Positions 16,323 through 25,262 of a stretch of DNA of 64,000 nucleotides are shown here, in pieces (within the stretch, counting starts at the first letter, position 1; each line of letters begins with the position of its first letter). The DNA lies in assembly GCA_040752025.1 (NCBI GenBank), contig JBFMFR010000006.1, forward strand, positions 62,001-126,000, read 5' to 3'. Both the position numbers and the translations under genes were made by a program. Under the pieces are notes generated by a model, which saw only the letters and a program-made list of their open reading frames with translations, was not told where the DNA came from and ran no database searches. Origin of the DNA: JBFMFR01 sp040752025 (lineage in GTDB: Bacteria; Chloroflexota; Anaerolineae; Anaerolineales; UBA4823).

Positions 16323-18503
16323 TCAGCCTCCCCTCTGCTGGTCAGGCGCTTGCGCCCAGCGCAGCACACGCTGGAAGGCCTGCAAGAGCGGCCCGCGCTG
16401 CTCGTAACCCTGTTCGCCCAACTCACTCAATCCCAGGTAGACGCCGCGCCGGCAGCGCCGCAGCAAACCGGTCACCAGGCGGTAAAGTGCATCCTGGGAG
16501 GTTTCCACCTCGTCTGCATCCGTCCACAAGCGCCCCAATTCCCATTCGCGGCTGAGCACGTAAGGATGCGTCAGCGGCTGGTACAGGCGCTCCGACCAGC
16601 CCCGGCTACCAACATCAAGCCAGAACTGCACCGCCACCGGGCGGTTGCTCATCAGGAAAGTGTAGGCCGGGGCCAGCAAAACAGCCTCCTGCCCCTGTGT
16701 TTGCCAGCTGCGCATATATTGGGCTGCAATCACGCCCTCCTGCACCATCAGCAGGTATTCCCGCCCCAGCGGTTCGCCCAATTCCGCCAACGCATCCCCG
16801 GCTGCCCAGCGGAACTTCTGCACCGACTCGATCAGGTTGGCAGCAACCTCCCCTGCGCCGAAATCAGCGTGTAAGCCAAAGCCCGGCTGAGAAAGCACTT
16901 CGCCAAATAAACGGCTGAGGAAATGATCGAACTCGGCCGGCTGCGCTGCGGCCGCCTCCAGCCACAGGCGTAGATGTTCGTAGCGCTCGCCCAACCGGTA
17001 AGTGATACGTTCCTGCACCTCCGGTTGAATCAGGTCAAACGAAGTCAGCCTGGGGATCCCCTCACGGGTGCGAAAGACGATCTCGGTCAGCAATTGAGCT
17101 CGCACCAGGTCCATCTCGGCCAACGCCTGCATCAACGCATAGGCCACATCGAATTTAGATGGCAGCAGCCCCCACTGTGGGTGTGCCAGGGTCGCCAGAG
17201 TTAGCAAGCATTCCGTAGTGGGTTCCTCACGCAGCGAGCGCGACGGGCGGTGTGAGCGCGCCGGGATATCCAGCGTTTCCAGGCGTTGGCTCAAAGCAAA
17301 GCGCAGCGCATCCGAAAGGTATGGCGCCAGTATCACGATTTCGTCCGGGGGCAGTCCCTCGTTATGCACCAGCCAAGCAATCTGTTCGGCAACCCAATCC
17401 AACATCTGTGGGTAATAGCGCTGTATTTCAAAATCCAGCGCCAGATTGGCCGTTCCTCTCAAGTCGGCCAATGACTCATCTTCCTCATCGCCGGTAACTA
17501 CCCGGCGCTCGAAGCCGCGCCCGCCGCCCTGATCGGAGCCGCCCAACACTTGTAACATACCCGCTTCCAGCAGCGCCACGCCTGGTGATGTCACCAGCGA
17601 TTCCTGAAAATCCACCGGGTGAGTGCACAGGCGTTTCAAAGCATAAGCAGACTGCGGATCAGCCCCCAAAAATCGCCGGTAGCCCCCATCCCAATCGTAG
17701 ATCAACAGCGCCGAGTTGAAATACGGGAGCCACTCCGCTATCAAATCGTGTGCGACGGGTGTATCTTCCTCCACATTATCGTAGACCAGGTGCTGGTAAG
17801 TGCCGGTCAAATACTCGCGACAGGTTGGCTGAGGCCATAAATGCAGGCGGAAGATTTCCAGTTGCAGCGAGAAATCCAGCAGATTATGTTCCAGGCAGAA
17901 CCGGCGGAAGCGATCGGCGCAGGTTTGCACATCATCATACACCCTGAGCTGCCCTGGCTCGCCCACCCAGGCAGACTTCAGACGCTCGCCGATTTCACTG
18001 ACCGGGAACCCTACCCCAGCCGCCTTGTTGAGATTATCCAGGATCTGGCTGTACAGGCGGTTGCGGTCGATGGTCACCGAATCAAACAACCCTTCCTCAT
18101 CCAAGAGCGGACGCGCCAGATGCGCCATATAATATTGAGCTGTCTCCAGGGTCAAGAAAACAGGCGGCTCATCCGGACGGGCAAAACCGGGCGCTTCACC
18201 CACAACCGGCCAGAACAGGTCGATCATGCGCTGCGCCAGTCCTCCCACCGTCAGCACCGATACTGTCCCGCCGTCTGGCGCCTCCGGTTGGCGCAAGGCT
18301 CTCAGGTAAGGTTCCGCCAGCGTGCGCTGCGGAAGCAGCAGCAAGGTTTGCTCGCCCGGCGCCCAGGCTTCCAGTTGGTGCAGCAGGCGCGCCACGCCCG
18401 CCGTTGTTTTACCAGTCCCAGCAGGCCCCTCCAGAAAGATCGATGCATCTGGTAAATGCCCAACCAGAGCGTTCTGAGAGGGAGTCAGCAGAAAATTAAA
18501 CAT
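16323..18503 (-). CDS. AddB-like P-loop protein (degenerate UvrD-type helicase)
   Basis: The 726-residue protein has an intact Walker A (FLEGPAGTGKTTAG, GPAGTGKT at 26-33) and a helicase-like layout, but later motifs are degraded. The DExx position reads HLVYDNVEEDTP, the motif III region reads LLIYDWDGGYRRFLGADP, and no clear motif V or VI is seen. An N-terminal Walker A with inactive remaining motifs is the hallmark of AddB, whose nuclease domain here would be the separate gene at 13178. I chose the ATG at 18503 (MFNFLLTPSQN) because the frame upstream has no family resemblance and runs into the membrane-protein gene. Function is inferred from motif pattern and operon. Confidence 0.75.
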   Translation of the reverse strand: MFNFLLTPSQNALVGHLPDASIFLEGPAGTGKTTAGVARLLHQLEAWAPGEQTLLLLPQRTLAEPYLRALRQPEAPDGGTVSVLTVGGLAQRMIDLFWPVVGEAPGFARPDEPPVFLTLETAQYYMAHLARPLLDEEGLFDSVTIDRNRLYSQILDNLNKAAGVGFPVSEIGERLKSAWVGEPGQLRVYDDVQTCADRFRRFCLEHNLLDFSLQLEIFRLHLWPQPTCREYLTGTYQHLVYDNVEEDTPVAHDLIAEWLPYFNSALLIYDWDGGYRRFLGADPQSAYALKRLCTHPVDFQESLVTSPGVALLEAGMLQVLGGSDQGGGRGFERRVVTGDEEDESLADLRGTANLALDFEIQRYYPQMLDWVAEQIAWLVHNEGLPPDEIVILAPYLSDALRFALSQRLETLDIPARSHRPSRSLREEPTTECLLTLATLAHPQWGLLPSKFDVAYALMQALAEMDLVRAQLLTEIVFRTREGIPRLTSFDLIQPEVQERITYRLGERYEHLRLWLEAAAAQPAEFDHFLSRLFGEVLSQPGFGLHADFGAGEVAANLIESVQKFRWAAGDALAELGEPLGREYLLMVQEGVIAAQYMRSWQTQGQEAVLLAPAYTFLMSNRPVAVQFWLDVGSRGWSERLYQPLTHPYVLSREWELGRLWTDADEVETSQDALYRLVTGLLRRCRRGVYLGLSELGEQGYEQRGPLLQAFQRVLRWAQAPDQQRGG

Positions 18504-18514
18504 GCTGCATTCGC

Positions 18515-19360
18515 TCAAGCGGAGTCTTGCAGTTCTTTGGACGGCGCCAGCGCCGGTCCATAACGCATCAACAACAGTTGCACCAGGCAAGCCAGAGCAA
18601 CGATCCAATACGCCAACCCGTACAGAGAGTCTACCAACAAAGTAAGCAAGTTGCCGCTTTCAATCGAAGCCGCATACATCCCGCTGAACTCTAGCCAGGC
18701 GTATAGGCCATCTGAAATCACAAACGCCAGCATGCCCAACCAGGCACGCCCCCACAAACCACGGCCGAACAACTGCGACAGGCGCAGCGCCGCGATCATC
18801 AGAGCCAGATCGCCAAAAACATAGAAAAGCTCGAGCAAAGTTTCTGCAAAAGTCTCTTCCGTCTGTGGGTTTAGCTGGAAGAAAACCAATGTGCTCACCA
18901 ACATTCCTGCCAATACTGCCAGAACCGCCAATATCAGACGTCGCCGTTCTTTCTGAGCATCAGTCTGGAAGATCAGGCGGTACTGCAAAGTGAAAGCCGC
19001 GGCGAAAGGCACATACGCTAACAGCCAAAAAACATCCGCCAAAGAAGTCGAAGCGACCTCGCCATCTTTCATAAACAAGATAAACCAGATCAGGTCGGCC
19101 AATGCCCAACACCACCAACCCAGGGAGAAATTCAACCATACTCCCCGCGGGGTATCCTGCGGGTCAAAGGATCGCCAGACCAGCAAAGACAGCGTAGCCG
19201 CCAGGACAGCCGGGAGAATCAAACCCAGGTTGAGATAGACATCCGTCCAGGGCTCTGGAAAAGGCGCGGCCTGGTACACATAAATATAGGCCAGCGTAGC
19301 CAGGATGATCACCAGGATGCCGAGGGTAATAGGTAAGGGAAAAGATTTCTTATTCACCAT
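18515..19360 (-). CDS. Multi-pass membrane protein of unknown function
   Basis: The 281-residue product has about eight hydrophobic segments (for example ITLGILVIILATLAYIYVY, LNLGLILPAVLAATLSLLV and LILAVLAVLAGMLVSTLVFF) with tryptophan-rich ends such as LGWWCWALADLIWF. I recognise no family motif. The ATG at 19360 is preceded by a weak GAGAG. An upstream TTG is possible but would overlap the preceding gene. It lies between the unknown 322-residue gene and the AddB-like gene, with gaps of 10 and 11 bases, so it appears to be co-transcribed with the DNA-processing genes. Confidence 0.68.
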   Translation of the reverse strand: MVNKKSFPLPITLGILVIILATLAYIYVYQAAPFPEPWTDVYLNLGLILPAVLAATLSLLVWRSFDPQDTPRGVWLNFSLGWWCWALADLIWFILFMKDGEVASTSLADVFWLLAYVPFAAAFTLQYRLIFQTDAQKERRRLILAVLAVLAGMLVSTLVFFQLNPQTEETFAETLLELFYVFGDLALMIAALRLSQLFGRGLWGRAWLGMLAFVISDGLYAWLEFSGMYAASIESGNLLTLLVDSLYGLAYWIVALACLVQLLLMRYGPALAPSKELQDSA

Positions 19361-19370
19361 CGCTGCGCTC

Positions 19371-20339
19371 TCACTCGAAAGCCGGTTTTTCCGTTGCAAA
19401 CGAAATCAGAGAATGCTCGATCAACGTTTGACGCTGGCGATCTTTCAATTTCGCGAAGGCCTGGCTGACCGCGCGTTGAGTCAGGCTCTTTCCGACCACC
19501 CGCACCATTTGTTCGTTTAAAATTCCCAGCACAGTTTGGTAAACCTGCACAGCCATGGTTGCATCCAGGAAGAAATGGTGGTCTACCAACCCGCCGCCAA
19601 CCAGGCGCAGGTTCCAACGACGCAAACGCAATGCTGTGTTCACTTCGTAATCCAGGGAATTCACCAGGTTTCTACCAACCAGGTGCTGATAACCAAGGAT
19701 CACCTTCTCCACCCATTGAGTGACTGCATTTCGCAGCAGCAGTCTCTGGTAGCTGGCCGACTCAGGCCGGGCTGCGTACCACACCAACTGGCATTGCCCT
19801 CGAAGCTTACCAGTCCACTGGGGTAAGTTCAGCGCCATACTCTCGATGCCACGTGGCGTTGAGAAAACCGCATCGCTCACAGGCGTATCACCGTCAAGCA
19901 GCACTGCGAAGCCATCCAGATCAGGCAGTTTCACGCGCAGCAAGCCATCCTGTTTTTGCATCTTCAAATCTTCCAGGTAACGCCCGGCGCCATCGCCCTC
20001 CAGTGCACGCTCCTGCTGCGGCGGGCACCATTCCAGCGCCTGCACCGCCAATCGCAAACCCTGGCTGGGCACCGGAACGGCTCGCAAATCAGCCTCCCCA
20101 TCTGGCCATACCAACCTCACTTCATCTTCCGGAATTAGCCGGCACTGCGAAGTTCCCAGGTGATAGACGCTTATCGCCTGTCCATCCAGGTAAACGAAAA
20201 CCAATTGATCTGTGGATGAGTATTGCACTTCAATTAGTCCGCTGCCCCCATCCTGGGCGAAGACGCGCTGCATACTTTCCAAGTAGGCAGATGAACCCTT
20301 GATGCGATTATCAACAACCTGATTGAAGAATTGGATCAT
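19371..20339 (-). CDS. Hypothetical protein, 322 aa, first gene of the recJ-containing run
   Basis: I do not recognise this protein. It has no signal peptide or membrane segment. The N-terminal half is strand-rich (GLIEVQYSSTDQLVFVYLDG and others) with a weak resemblance to effector-type DUF4388 domains. The C-terminal half is helical (QRLLLRNAVTQWVEKVILGY; KSLTQRAVSQAFAKLKDR). It begins the closely spaced minus-strand series that continues into the membrane protein, AddB-like, helicase, nuclease and recJ genes. The azlD gene ends 61 bases upstream on the same strand. Confidence 0.6.
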   Translation of the reverse strand: MIQFFNQVVDNRIKGSSAYLESMQRVFAQDGGSGLIEVQYSSTDQLVFVYLDGQAISVYHLGTSQCRLIPEDEVRLVWPDGEADLRAVPVPSQGLRLAVQALEWCPPQQERALEGDGAGRYLEDLKMQKQDGLLRVKLPDLDGFAVLLDGDTPVSDAVFSTPRGIESMALNLPQWTGKLRGQCQLVWYAARPESASYQRLLLRNAVTQWVEKVILGYQHLVGRNLVNSLDYEVNTALRLRRWNLRLVGGGLVDHHFFLDATMAVQVYQTVLGILNEQMVRVVGKSLTQRAVSQAFAKLKDRQRQTLIEHSLISFATEKPAFE

Positions 20340-20400
20340 GGGTCACCACAATCTTCGCGCAGGCGAATCATAACTGACAAAACCAAATCGGGCAATAGCT

Positions 20401-20712
20401 TCACCATTGTAAAATCCACAACACGAGCATCCCCACCACAATGGTCAGCATGGCATTCCGCGTACGCCAGGCCACCAAGGCTGCCAGCAAGCCTGCTGCC
20501 AGCCGGGCGTTGCTCAACGTCAAATCGAGCTGCCCTGTTGGCATCAATACTTCTGGGAAAACGATTGCGGTTAGAACCGCTGGCGGCACGAAGCGCAAAA
20601 CGCGCCGCAGCCATTCGGGCACTGCCTGCCTGCCGAACAACCAGATGAAGGACAGACGGATCAAATAAGTTGCCAGACCGGCAACGATCATTGCAAGCCA
20701 CAGGCCTGTCAT
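20401..20712 (-). CDS. azlD: AzlD-family branched-chain amino acid exporter subunit
   Basis: AzlD is the small membrane partner of AzlC; the pair exports branched-chain amino acids and some analogues. The 103-residue product has four hydrophobic segments and the family N-terminus (LWLAMIVAGLATYLIRLSFI). Its start overlaps the azlC stop by 4 bases (ATGA), the usual azlCD arrangement. It is followed after 61 bases by the unrelated 322-residue gene on the same strand. Confidence 0.87.
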   Translation of the reverse strand: MTGLWLAMIVAGLATYLIRLSFIWLFGRQAVPEWLRRVLRFVPPAVLTAIVFPEVLMPTGQLDLTLSNARLAAGLLAALVAWRTRNAMLTIVVGMLVLWILQW

Positions 20713-21404
20713 TTTCGCCCCTCCACCAACATGCCCGCCAGGATACCCACCAGAGCGGCTGCCATCAAACCTAGCTTATAAGGCAAGCCATATGCCAGTA
20801 CTGCGGTGATCCCCGCCGCCAACGCTGCCGCCCAACTGGCCCGATCTTGCAGCAACGGAGCAACCAGTGCGATGAAAGTCAATGCCAGAGTAAAATCCAA
20901 CGACCAACTGGCTGGAACCACCGCGCCCAGCATAATTCCAACAGCCGTGCTGATCTGCCAGGTGCTCCATAAAGCCAGGCCCGCGCCTAAGAAATACCAG
21001 TGCCGTAGGTCATGATCTGCCACTTCTATGCTCCGCCGAGAAAAGCTTGCAATCGTCACCGCATAGGCCTCATCCGTCAACAGGTAAGCCAACAACCACT
21101 TCCATGCCGGGCGCAGCCGCTTGAGGAACGGCGCCAGGGAGGCGCTGTACAATGCGTGGCGCAAGTTGATCACAGCGATCGTCAGCACCAACACCAGGCC
21201 CGGTGCACCCACGCCAACCAGTTGTGTTGCCACAAATTGTGATGAGCCCGCGAACACTACGGCAGACATAGCTTGAGCCGCAACTTTCGGGATGCCGGCC
21301 TGCATTGCCAATGCTCCATAGATCATCCCAAATGGAGCTACCCCTACAAGGATTGGGAGTTCAGCCTGCATCCCAGATACAAACTCAGCTCGACGTGATA
21401 GCAT
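20709..21404 (-). CDS. azlC: AzlC-family branched-chain amino acid exporter subunit
   Basis: The 231-residue protein is the large membrane subunit of an AzlCD exporter. It carries the family pattern ILVGVAPFGMIYGALAMQAG, AQAMSAVVFAGSSQF and the conserved LRHALYSASLAPFLKRL. Several transmembrane helices follow. It overlaps azlD by 4 bases. It is divergent from the first peptide-binding lipoprotein gene across 173 bases that contain a TATAAT on the plus strand. Confidence 0.9.
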   Translation of the reverse strand: MLSRRAEFVSGMQAELPILVGVAPFGMIYGALAMQAGIPKVAAQAMSAVVFAGSSQFVATQLVGVGAPGLVLVLTIAVINLRHALYSASLAPFLKRLRPAWKWLLAYLLTDEAYAVTIASFSRRSIEVADHDLRHWYFLGAGLALWSTWQISTAVGIMLGAVVPASWSLDFTLALTFIALVAPLLQDRASWAAALAAGITAVLAYGLPYKLGLMAAALVGILAGMLVEGRK

Positions 21405-21540
21405 AGCAGTATTTTACTTCCTATCCCGGCAAAATCGTTCCCAATTTTTGACCAGATTGCATATTTCAGCAACATTCTGATCGCCTGTTACTAAAAATTA
21501 ATCCTCCAAAGTTGAACAACGAAAATTGCAAATCTACAGA

Positions 21541-21546
21541 TATAAT
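21541..21546 (+). promoter_or_regulatory. -10 element before the peptide transporter genes
   Basis: TATAAT is followed by further A/T (ATAATAAAT), 31 bases before the TTG start at 21578. A TTGAAC at 21512 is too far away (23 bases) to serve as a normal -35, so only the -10 is convincing. Confidence 0.4.
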
Positions 21547-21577
21547 ATAATAAATCCTAAACGAAGTGAGGTAACCC

Positions 21578-23296
21578 TTGTTTTACCAGAGAACTCGACG
21601 TCAATTCATCGTTGCCCTCGTCACCCTCACCCTGACCATTATCTCTTGCTCGCTTAGTATACCCTCAACTACTCCACAGCCCACTGCCAGTGGGACCAAC
21701 CCCAACGGCTCGCCCCAGGCTCCCACAGAAACCGCCAAACCAACTGGACCCAAAATCGTCACCTTCGTTTTCAATGGAACGATTGATACGCTCAATCCAC
21801 TCTACTCCAAGCGGTGGTTCTCATCCATCACGCATCAGATCTGGAACTGTTGGGCCTGGGATTACGACAGTCAAAACAAGCCTCGCCCGGTTTTGGTGAA
21901 AGAAATTCCTTCCACACAAAACGGTGGCATCTCTGCAGATAACAAAGTGATCACATTGAAACTCCACGAGGACATCACCTGGTCAGATGGCACGCCTATC
22001 ACTGCTCAAGATTTTGCATTCACCTATCAAATGGCGAATGATATCCAAAACCTGAGCATCCTGCCCTATCCTTACAATAAGATCAGCCAGTTGGACACAC
22101 CCGATGATCACACTGTCGTGATGACATTCAGCGAGCCTTTCATCGCCTGGGAAGCTACCCTGTGGCATGGCCTGCTACCCGCTCACATCCTGAAAACAGT
22201 TTACGAACAAGAGCAGACGTTGGATGCCGCAGCATGGAACCTGGCGCCCACCGTGGGATGCGGCCCCTTTGTTTTTACCGAATGGGTCGAAAACGATCAT
22301 GTTCGCTTCGTGCGCAATGAAAATTATTGGCTCGGGAAACCGAATATTGATGAAATCTACATACGCTTTGCTACCGATGATGCCGCCCAAACAGAAGACC
22401 TGCTCAATGGGCAAGGCGATCTCGGCACTTTCATCGCTTTCTCGGATGCCCCCTCCCTTGAATCTGCCGGGTTGAAAATCGTCAGCGCTTTCTCGGGTTA
22501 CAACGAAGGCTGGATCTTCTACCTCAACCCCTATTACGGTCACCCGGCCTTGCTGGATATCCGCGTGCGACAGGCCATTGCCATAGCCCTGGATCGCTTT
22601 ACACTCAATCGCGATCTCCTGCACGGTCTTACCCAACCGGCGGTTTCATACTGGGATAATACCCCATATATCGACCCTTCGATCAGTGCCTGGCCCTACG
22701 ATCCCGAAAGAGCCAAGCAACTGTTAGATGAAGCCGGTTGGGTCGATAGTAATGGTGATGGCGTGCGCGATCAAGATGGCGTTGACATGTTATTCACACT
22801 TGGCACGATCACTAAAGCTATCCGGCAGAGTTCCCAGGAGTTCGCCCGCCAGCAATTGGAAGCCGTGGGGATCAAACTCGAACTGGTCAACTTCGATGAA
22901 CAAACTTTCTTCAAGAGCTTCGATGCTGGCGGTCCGGCAGCCACCGGGCAGATGGATATCATCCAGTATTCCATGCGCTCCGAATTCCCCGATCCCAATA
23001 CCTCCGATTTCCTGTGCAGTCAAATTCCTTACGAGGAAAATCCCTCGGGTGTAAACTGGATGGCCTTCTGCAACGAAGAACTGGATCGCCTTTTCCAGCT
23101 TCAGGCCACCCAATTCGACCCGGCGCAGCGACAGCAAACCTTTCACCAGATCAGCAAACTCATTTTCGAAAGAGTTTATTTCCTAGGCCTATGGCAAGAC
23201 TCGGACTTATGGGCGGTCAGCCCACGCCTGCTGAACGTTCAGTTGTCAGGCGTGACTCCCTTCTACAACATCAACGAATGGGACGTCACGCATTAG
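21578..23296 (+). CDS. ABC transporter peptide-binding lipoprotein (SBP_bac_5), first copy
   Basis: This extracellular solute-binding protein should capture oligopeptides or similar solutes for the permeases downstream. The 572-residue product has a signal with lipobox ending at C24 (LTLTIISC), a Pro/Thr spacer, then the family 5 core (IDTLNPLYSKRWFSSITHQI; DDHTVVMTFSEPFIAWEATL; VRQAIAIALDRFTLNRDLL). I accept a TTG start because GAGGT precedes it at proper spacing and no suitable ATG lies upstream. A close paralogue follows after 60 bases, suggesting tandem duplication. Confidence 0.88.
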   Translation: MFYQRTRRQFIVALVTLTLTIISCSLSIPSTTPQPTASGTNPNGSPQAPTETAKPTGPKIVTFVFNGTIDTLNPLYSKRWFSSITHQIWNCWAWDYDSQNKPRPVLVKEIPSTQNGGISADNKVITLKLHEDITWSDGTPITAQDFAFTYQMANDIQNLSILPYPYNKISQLDTPDDHTVVMTFSEPFIAWEATLWHGLLPAHILKTVYEQEQTLDAAAWNLAPTVGCGPFVFTEWVENDHVRFVRNENYWLGKPNIDEIYIRFATDDAAQTEDLLNGQGDLGTFIAFSDAPSLESAGLKIVSAFSGYNEGWIFYLNPYYGHPALLDIRVRQAIAIALDRFTLNRDLLHGLTQPAVSYWDNTPYIDPSISAWPYDPERAKQLLDEAGWVDSNGDGVRDQDGVDMLFTLGTITKAIRQSSQEFARQQLEAVGIKLELVNFDEQTFFKSFDAGGPAATGQMDIIQYSMRSEFPDPNTSDFLCSQIPYEENPSGVNWMAFCNEELDRLFQLQATQFDPAQRQQTFHQISKLIFERVYFLGLWQDSDLWAVSPRLLNVQLSGVTPFYNINEWDVTH

Positions 23297-23300
23297 TCCA

Positions 23301-23328
23301 ACCGTAGGTGCATACCCGCACATACGGT
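23301..23328 (+). other. Intercistronic hairpin between the two binding-protein genes
   Basis: ACCGTA (23301-23306) pairs with TACGGT (23323-23328), with an inner GTGC/GCAC stem. No T-run follows, and the next gene has its own AAGGAGGAG site. It looks like an RNA-processing or stabilising structure rather than a terminator. Confidence 0.5.
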
Positions 23329-23356
23329 CTAACCAACGGCAAGTAAGGAGGAGCCA

Positions 23357-25099
23357 ATGTTTTCCCTGCGAAGCCTTCGCACCCTATTGTTCCTGCTGGT
23401 TATCGCCAGCCTGGTTCTGGCTGCCTGCGGCCCGGCGGCAACGACTGTCCCCGATACACCCGCCGCCCCTGCAGATCAGCCTACCGCTGCGCCGGCCGAA
23501 CCCACTGCCGCGCCAGTAGAACCCACCGAAAAACCAGCTGAACGCAAAGTCGCCACGTTCATCTGGACTCAAGAGTTCGACTCACTGAATCCACTCTATT
23601 CCAACATGTGGTTCTCGATCGTCACTCAACAACTCTGGTTGGCCTGGGCTTGGGAATTCGATCAAAACAACGAAGCTTTTCCCAAACTGGTTACAGAGAT
23701 CCCCAGCCAGGAGAACGGCGGCATCTCGGAAGATGGCAAGACGATCACCATGAAATTGCGCGATGATATCAAGTGGTCAGATGACACTCCCATCACCGCC
23801 GAAGATTTCGTCTTCACTTATGAGATGTATGTCAGCCCCAAGAACACCGTTGCATCCAGCTATCCCTATGACAAAGTCGAGAGCATGGAAGCCCCGGACG
23901 AGCATACGGTAGTGATCAATTTCACCGATCCATTCGCTCCCTGGTTGGCGACCTTCTGGCACGGCATCCTTCCGGCCCATGTTCTCAAACCTATCTACGA
24001 AGCCGAGGGGACCATCGACAACGCACCCTGGAACCTGGCCCCCACAGTTGGTTGTGGGCCCTACGTATTCTCCGAATGGGAATCTGGCAGCTTCGCCCGT
24101 TTCGTGATCAATGAGAACTATTGGGACGAAAAACCGAAAATCGATGAAATCTTCATGCGCTTCGTGCCAGACGATGCCTCCCAGGTTGCAGCGCTCAAAG
24201 CTGGCGACGGCGATCTTGGAACCTTTATCGCCTACAGTGATGTGCCTTCCCTGAAAGATTCTGGCATCGAAATCCCCACCATCAAATCAGGCTACAACGA
24301 AGGCTGGTTCTTCCTGGTCAACGAGGAGCGCGGACACCCTGCCCTGTTGGATGCCAGGGTGCGCAAAGCCATCGCCATGGCTTTCGATCGCGAGTCTCTC
24401 AACAAGGATTTACTGCTCGGCCTTACACAAGTACCGGCCAGCTTTTGGGATGCGCTGCCTTTTTACAACGACCCACCTGTGGAGAACTATCCCTATGACC
24501 CCGAGGCAGCCAAGGCCCTGCTCGACGAGGCCGGCTGGGTGGACTCCAATAACGACGGCGTGCGCGATAAAGATGGCGTCGAACTGGTGTTGAGTCATGG
24601 CACCAATATCCGTGAAATCCGCCAGGACGCTCAGGCCGTCGCCCAGCAGCAACTGGCCGAGGTAGGCATCAAGCTGGAACTTTTCAGCTACGAAGATGAC
24701 ATCTTCTTCGCCAGCTACGGCGAAAATGGTCCTGCCGCCACCGGTGAATTGGATATCATGGAATGGTCAGATGCCCCCATCTTCCCCGACGCAGATATCT
24801 ACTACTGGCTGTGCAGTGAAATCCCCACCGATGACTATCCTTCCGGCAGCAACTGGTTCTTCCTGTGCGACGAAGAATTGGACAGCTTGATCCAGCTCCA
24901 ATCCACACAGGTCAACGCCGAAGAGCGCCAGAAGACCATTTCGCAGATCAACCAGATCTTCCACGACCAGGTCTACTGGCTCGGCTTGTGGCAAGATCCT
25001 GATCTGTGGGCCATTGGCAACCGCCTGGAAAACGTCAGCCTGTCAGGCGTGACCCCATTCTTCAGCATCGCATCCTGGGACCTGAAGCCGAAACCCTGA
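23357..25099 (+). CDS. ABC transporter peptide-binding lipoprotein (SBP_bac_5), second copy
   Basis: The 580-residue lipoprotein has its lipobox at LVLAAC (C24), a spacer made of repeated TAAPAEPTAAPVEPT-like units, and the same family 5 core as the preceding gene (for example FDSLNPLYSNMWFSIVTQQL and VRKAIAMAFDRESLNKDLLL). The two align along their whole length by eye, so they are diverged tandem paralogues. AAGGAGGAG precedes the ATG. Large hairpins lie between its stop and the first permease gene, which may keep the binding protein more abundant than the membrane subunits. Confidence 0.92.
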   Translation: MFSLRSLRTLLFLLVIASLVLAACGPAATTVPDTPAAPADQPTAAPAEPTAAPVEPTEKPAERKVATFIWTQEFDSLNPLYSNMWFSIVTQQLWLAWAWEFDQNNEAFPKLVTEIPSQENGGISEDGKTITMKLRDDIKWSDDTPITAEDFVFTYEMYVSPKNTVASSYPYDKVESMEAPDEHTVVINFTDPFAPWLATFWHGILPAHVLKPIYEAEGTIDNAPWNLAPTVGCGPYVFSEWESGSFARFVINENYWDEKPKIDEIFMRFVPDDASQVAALKAGDGDLGTFIAYSDVPSLKDSGIEIPTIKSGYNEGWFFLVNEERGHPALLDARVRKAIAMAFDRESLNKDLLLGLTQVPASFWDALPFYNDPPVENYPYDPEAAKALLDEAGWVDSNNDGVRDKDGVELVLSHGTNIREIRQDAQAVAQQQLAEVGIKLELFSYEDDIFFASYGENGPAATGELDIMEWSDAPIFPDADIYYWLCSEIPTDDYPSGSNWFFLCDEELDSLIQLQSTQVNAEERQKTISQINQIFHDQVYWLGLWQDPDLWAIGNRLENVSLSGVTPFFSIASWDLKPKP

Positions 25100-25122
25100 T
25101 GATCCCGAGGCCGGCAGAAAAG

Positions 25123-25138
25123 GGCTCCCCAGGGAGCC
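25123..25138 (+). other. Small hairpin after the second binding-protein gene
   Basis: GGCTCCC (25123-25129) and GGGAGCC (25132-25138) form a perfect 7-bp stem with a 2-base loop as written. No T-run follows. Confidence 0.5.
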
Positions 25139-25167
25139 AATCCTGAGCTAGAAGTGCGTCCAAAAGC

Positions 25168-25224
25168 AGGGGCGCAGCCCTATCTGAAACACCACCTGTA
25201 GTGTTCCCGGCAGGCTGCGCCCCT
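25168..25224 (+). other. Large 12-bp intercistronic hairpin before the permease genes
   Basis: AGGGGCGCAGCC (25168-25179) pairs perfectly with GGCTGCGCCCCT (25213-25224). Inside is AACAC/GTGTT (25188-25192 and 25201-25205). The element ends 38 bases before the permease ATG and lacks a U-run. It is well placed to act as an mRNA stability or attenuation element separating binding protein from permease expression. Confidence 0.65.
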
Positions 25225-25262
25225 CTTCACAGGATAGCCCAATCCGAATAAGGAAAACGCCT

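Noticed and set aside
21578..25099. Assembly duplication of one binding-protein gene
   Set aside because: The two copies differ throughout in sequence, signal peptide and spacer, so they are true paralogues.
25123..25138. Rho-independent terminator
   Set aside because: The stem is not followed by a T-run and the transporter operon continues, so a terminator is unlikely.
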